Assembly: GCA_023249835.1 (NCBI GenBank)
Contig: JAHFBY010000112.1
Span: 1-6,358 of the forward strand
From: Elusimicrobiota bacterium
Lineage (GTDB): Bacteria > Elusimicrobiota > Elusimicrobia > 2-02-FULL-39-32
Direction of reading: 5' to 3'
Length of the DNA stretch: 6,358 nucleotides
Shown: positions 6,003-6,358 of the stretch, piece after piece
Layout: each line of letters begins with the position of its first letter
Position numbering within the stretch: position 1 is the first letter of the stretch
Notes under the pieces: model-generated
The model's database searches: none
Seen by the model: only the letters and a program-made list of their open reading frames with translations
Told to the model about the DNA's origin: nothing
Made by a program: the position numbers and the translations under genes

Positions 6003-6031
6003 TTGACAATAACCGATTTTTCCCGCATAGT
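6003..6031 (+). promoter_or_regulatory. Sigma-70-like promoter abutting the response-regulator start codon
   Basis: A perfect TTGACA (6003-6008) is followed after 17 nt by CATAGT (6026-6031; four of six -10 positions). The expected transcription start is near 6037-6039, directly at the ATG at 6040. The transcript would then have almost no leader, and the AAGG at 6033-6036 would be mostly outside it. Either the mRNA is essentially leaderless, the true start codon is further in, or another promoter is used. Confidence 0.45.
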
Positions 6032-6039
6032 TAAGGTAA

Positions 6040-6358
6040 ATGGAAAGAGAATCGCAAAGTTTTGAAGATTTAAAAGTGCGGATCGCGGCATTGGAAGCGT
6101 TGCGCAAAGACGCCCAACTGGGATCGCCCGACACCTTGTCCTCTATCCGCCGCATCGTTCTTTCGCTCGATCGTTTTGCAGCGGAACGCTCTTGGCTCGA
6201 AGTGAGCGCGATCACCCATAAATTAACAAAATCTCCAGACGCCGAGATTTTGTTGATCCTACCCAAACTCATTATAGAACTGCACAAAATAACCCTGGGC
6301 GACAACACGGAAAAATTCGTGATTTTGATCGTGGATGACGACAAAGAAATTTCAGGCC
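6040..6358 (+). CDS. Response-regulator protein, N-terminal part (helical domain then start of receiver domain); runs off the window
   Basis: An open frame of 106 codons reaches the right edge without a stop, so the gene is partial. Residues about 1-90 are mostly helical and charged (FEDLKVRIAALEALRKD; SIRRIVLSLDRF; LPKLIIELHKI). Residues 93-106, KFVILIVDDDKEISG from K92, are the first strand and acidic pocket (D99-D101) of a receiver (REC) domain, which in two-component systems accepts phosphate on a downstream Asp not visible here. THKLTKS around H60 faintly resembles the phosphorylated-His motif of an HPt domain, but the match is degenerate. The output domain is beyond the edge. ATG at 6040 is chosen because an in-frame TAA immediately precedes it (6037-6039) and AAGG lies three bases upstream; GTG at 6076 is an alternative. 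It is transcribed divergently from the enzyme string and could regulate it, which is inference from position only. Confidence 0.75.
   Translation, partial: MERESQSFEDLKVRIAALEALRKDAQLGSPDTLSSIRRIVLSLDRFAAERSWLEVSAITHKLTKSPDAEILLILPKLIIELHKITLGDNTEKFVILIVDDDKEISG

Larger units (their letters stand above)
5712..6039. other. Divergent regulatory region between the ThDP string and the response-regulator gene
   Basis: This stretch has no convincing full-length gene. It holds two minus-strand promoters, one plus-strand promoter, three inverted or complementary repeats and a possible short upstream frame, each listed separately. The divergent layout would allow shared control of the enzyme string and the regulatory gene. 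Confidence 0.7.

Noticed and set aside
5959..6006. Plus-strand 15-codon frame with AAAGG nine bases upstream
   Set aside because: It overlaps the -35 box of the distal minus-strand promoter, no promoter serves it, and it ends before the response-regulator promoter; most likely chance.
5789..6091. Minus-strand open frame of 100 codons in the divergent region
   Set aside because: It crosses both predicted minus-strand promoters and the start of the plus-strand response-regulator gene, has low-complexity content and matches no family I recognise.
5973..6344. Minus-strand open frame of 123 codons opposite the response-regulator gene
   Set aside because: Antisense shadow: the plus-strand frame gives a clear receiver-domain start (ILIVDDD), while this one is Ser/Arg-rich with no recognisable motif.

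Overview
The window looks like a piece of a Gram-negative bacterial chromosome. It encodes a signal-peptide-bearing outer-membrane beta-barrel ending in Phe and a periplasmic solute-binding protein, and its promoters fit the sigma-70 consensus. I cannot place it more precisely from sequence alone. There are no RNA genes, CRISPR arrays or insertion sequences that I can see.

Layout. Nearly everything from 1 to 5711 is one minus-strand gene string. In transcription order it holds a thiamine-diphosphate (ThDP) enzyme of the acetolactate-synthase superfamily (3933-5711), a SAM-dependent O-methyltransferase (2815-3858), a family-5 'peptide-type' periplasmic binding protein (1319-2818), a small cupin (919-1332) and an outer-membrane protein of the phenol meta-pathway/SphA-like type (6-932). 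The last four genes are tightly coupled: methyltransferase and binding protein share 4 nt (ATGA), binding protein and cupin share 14 nt, cupin and barrel share 14 nt. The ThDP gene is separated from them by 74 nt without a convincing terminator. At the right edge, on the plus strand, a gene runs off the window (6040-6358). Its last visible residues are the start of a response-regulator receiver domain.

The roughly 330-nt divergent region (5712-6039) is the richest regulatory part. It holds two good minus-strand promoters (TTGACA-17-TAATCT with an extended TG, and TTAACA-17-TATAAT) and one plus-strand promoter (TTGACA-17-CATAGT) that abuts the start codon of the response-regulator gene. The minus-strand leader is about 176 nt long. 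It contains a perfect 7-bp hairpin, an overlapping alternative 8-bp pairing, an 8-bp inverted repeat just before the ribosome binding site, and an 18-codon reading frame with a good Shine-Dalgarno that overlaps the ThDP start.

How the genes may work together (inference). The ThDP enzyme lacks the RFDDR motif and the active-site Trp usual in true acetohydroxyacid synthases and has no small-subunit gene beside it. It may therefore be an acyloin-forming carboligase or 2-keto-acid decarboxylase. The methyltransferase could modify its product. The cupin could isomerise, oxidise or sense a small molecule. The binding protein and the barrel would handle a solute across the envelope. This reads as a small, possibly undescribed pathway for a hydrophobic or aromatic metabolite rather than branched-chain amino acid synthesis. 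The three middle genes are visibly more AT-rich than the genes on either side, suggesting mosaic origin. The most striking non-coding signal is a perfect 17-bp inverted repeat inside the binding-protein gene at its signal-peptide junction.
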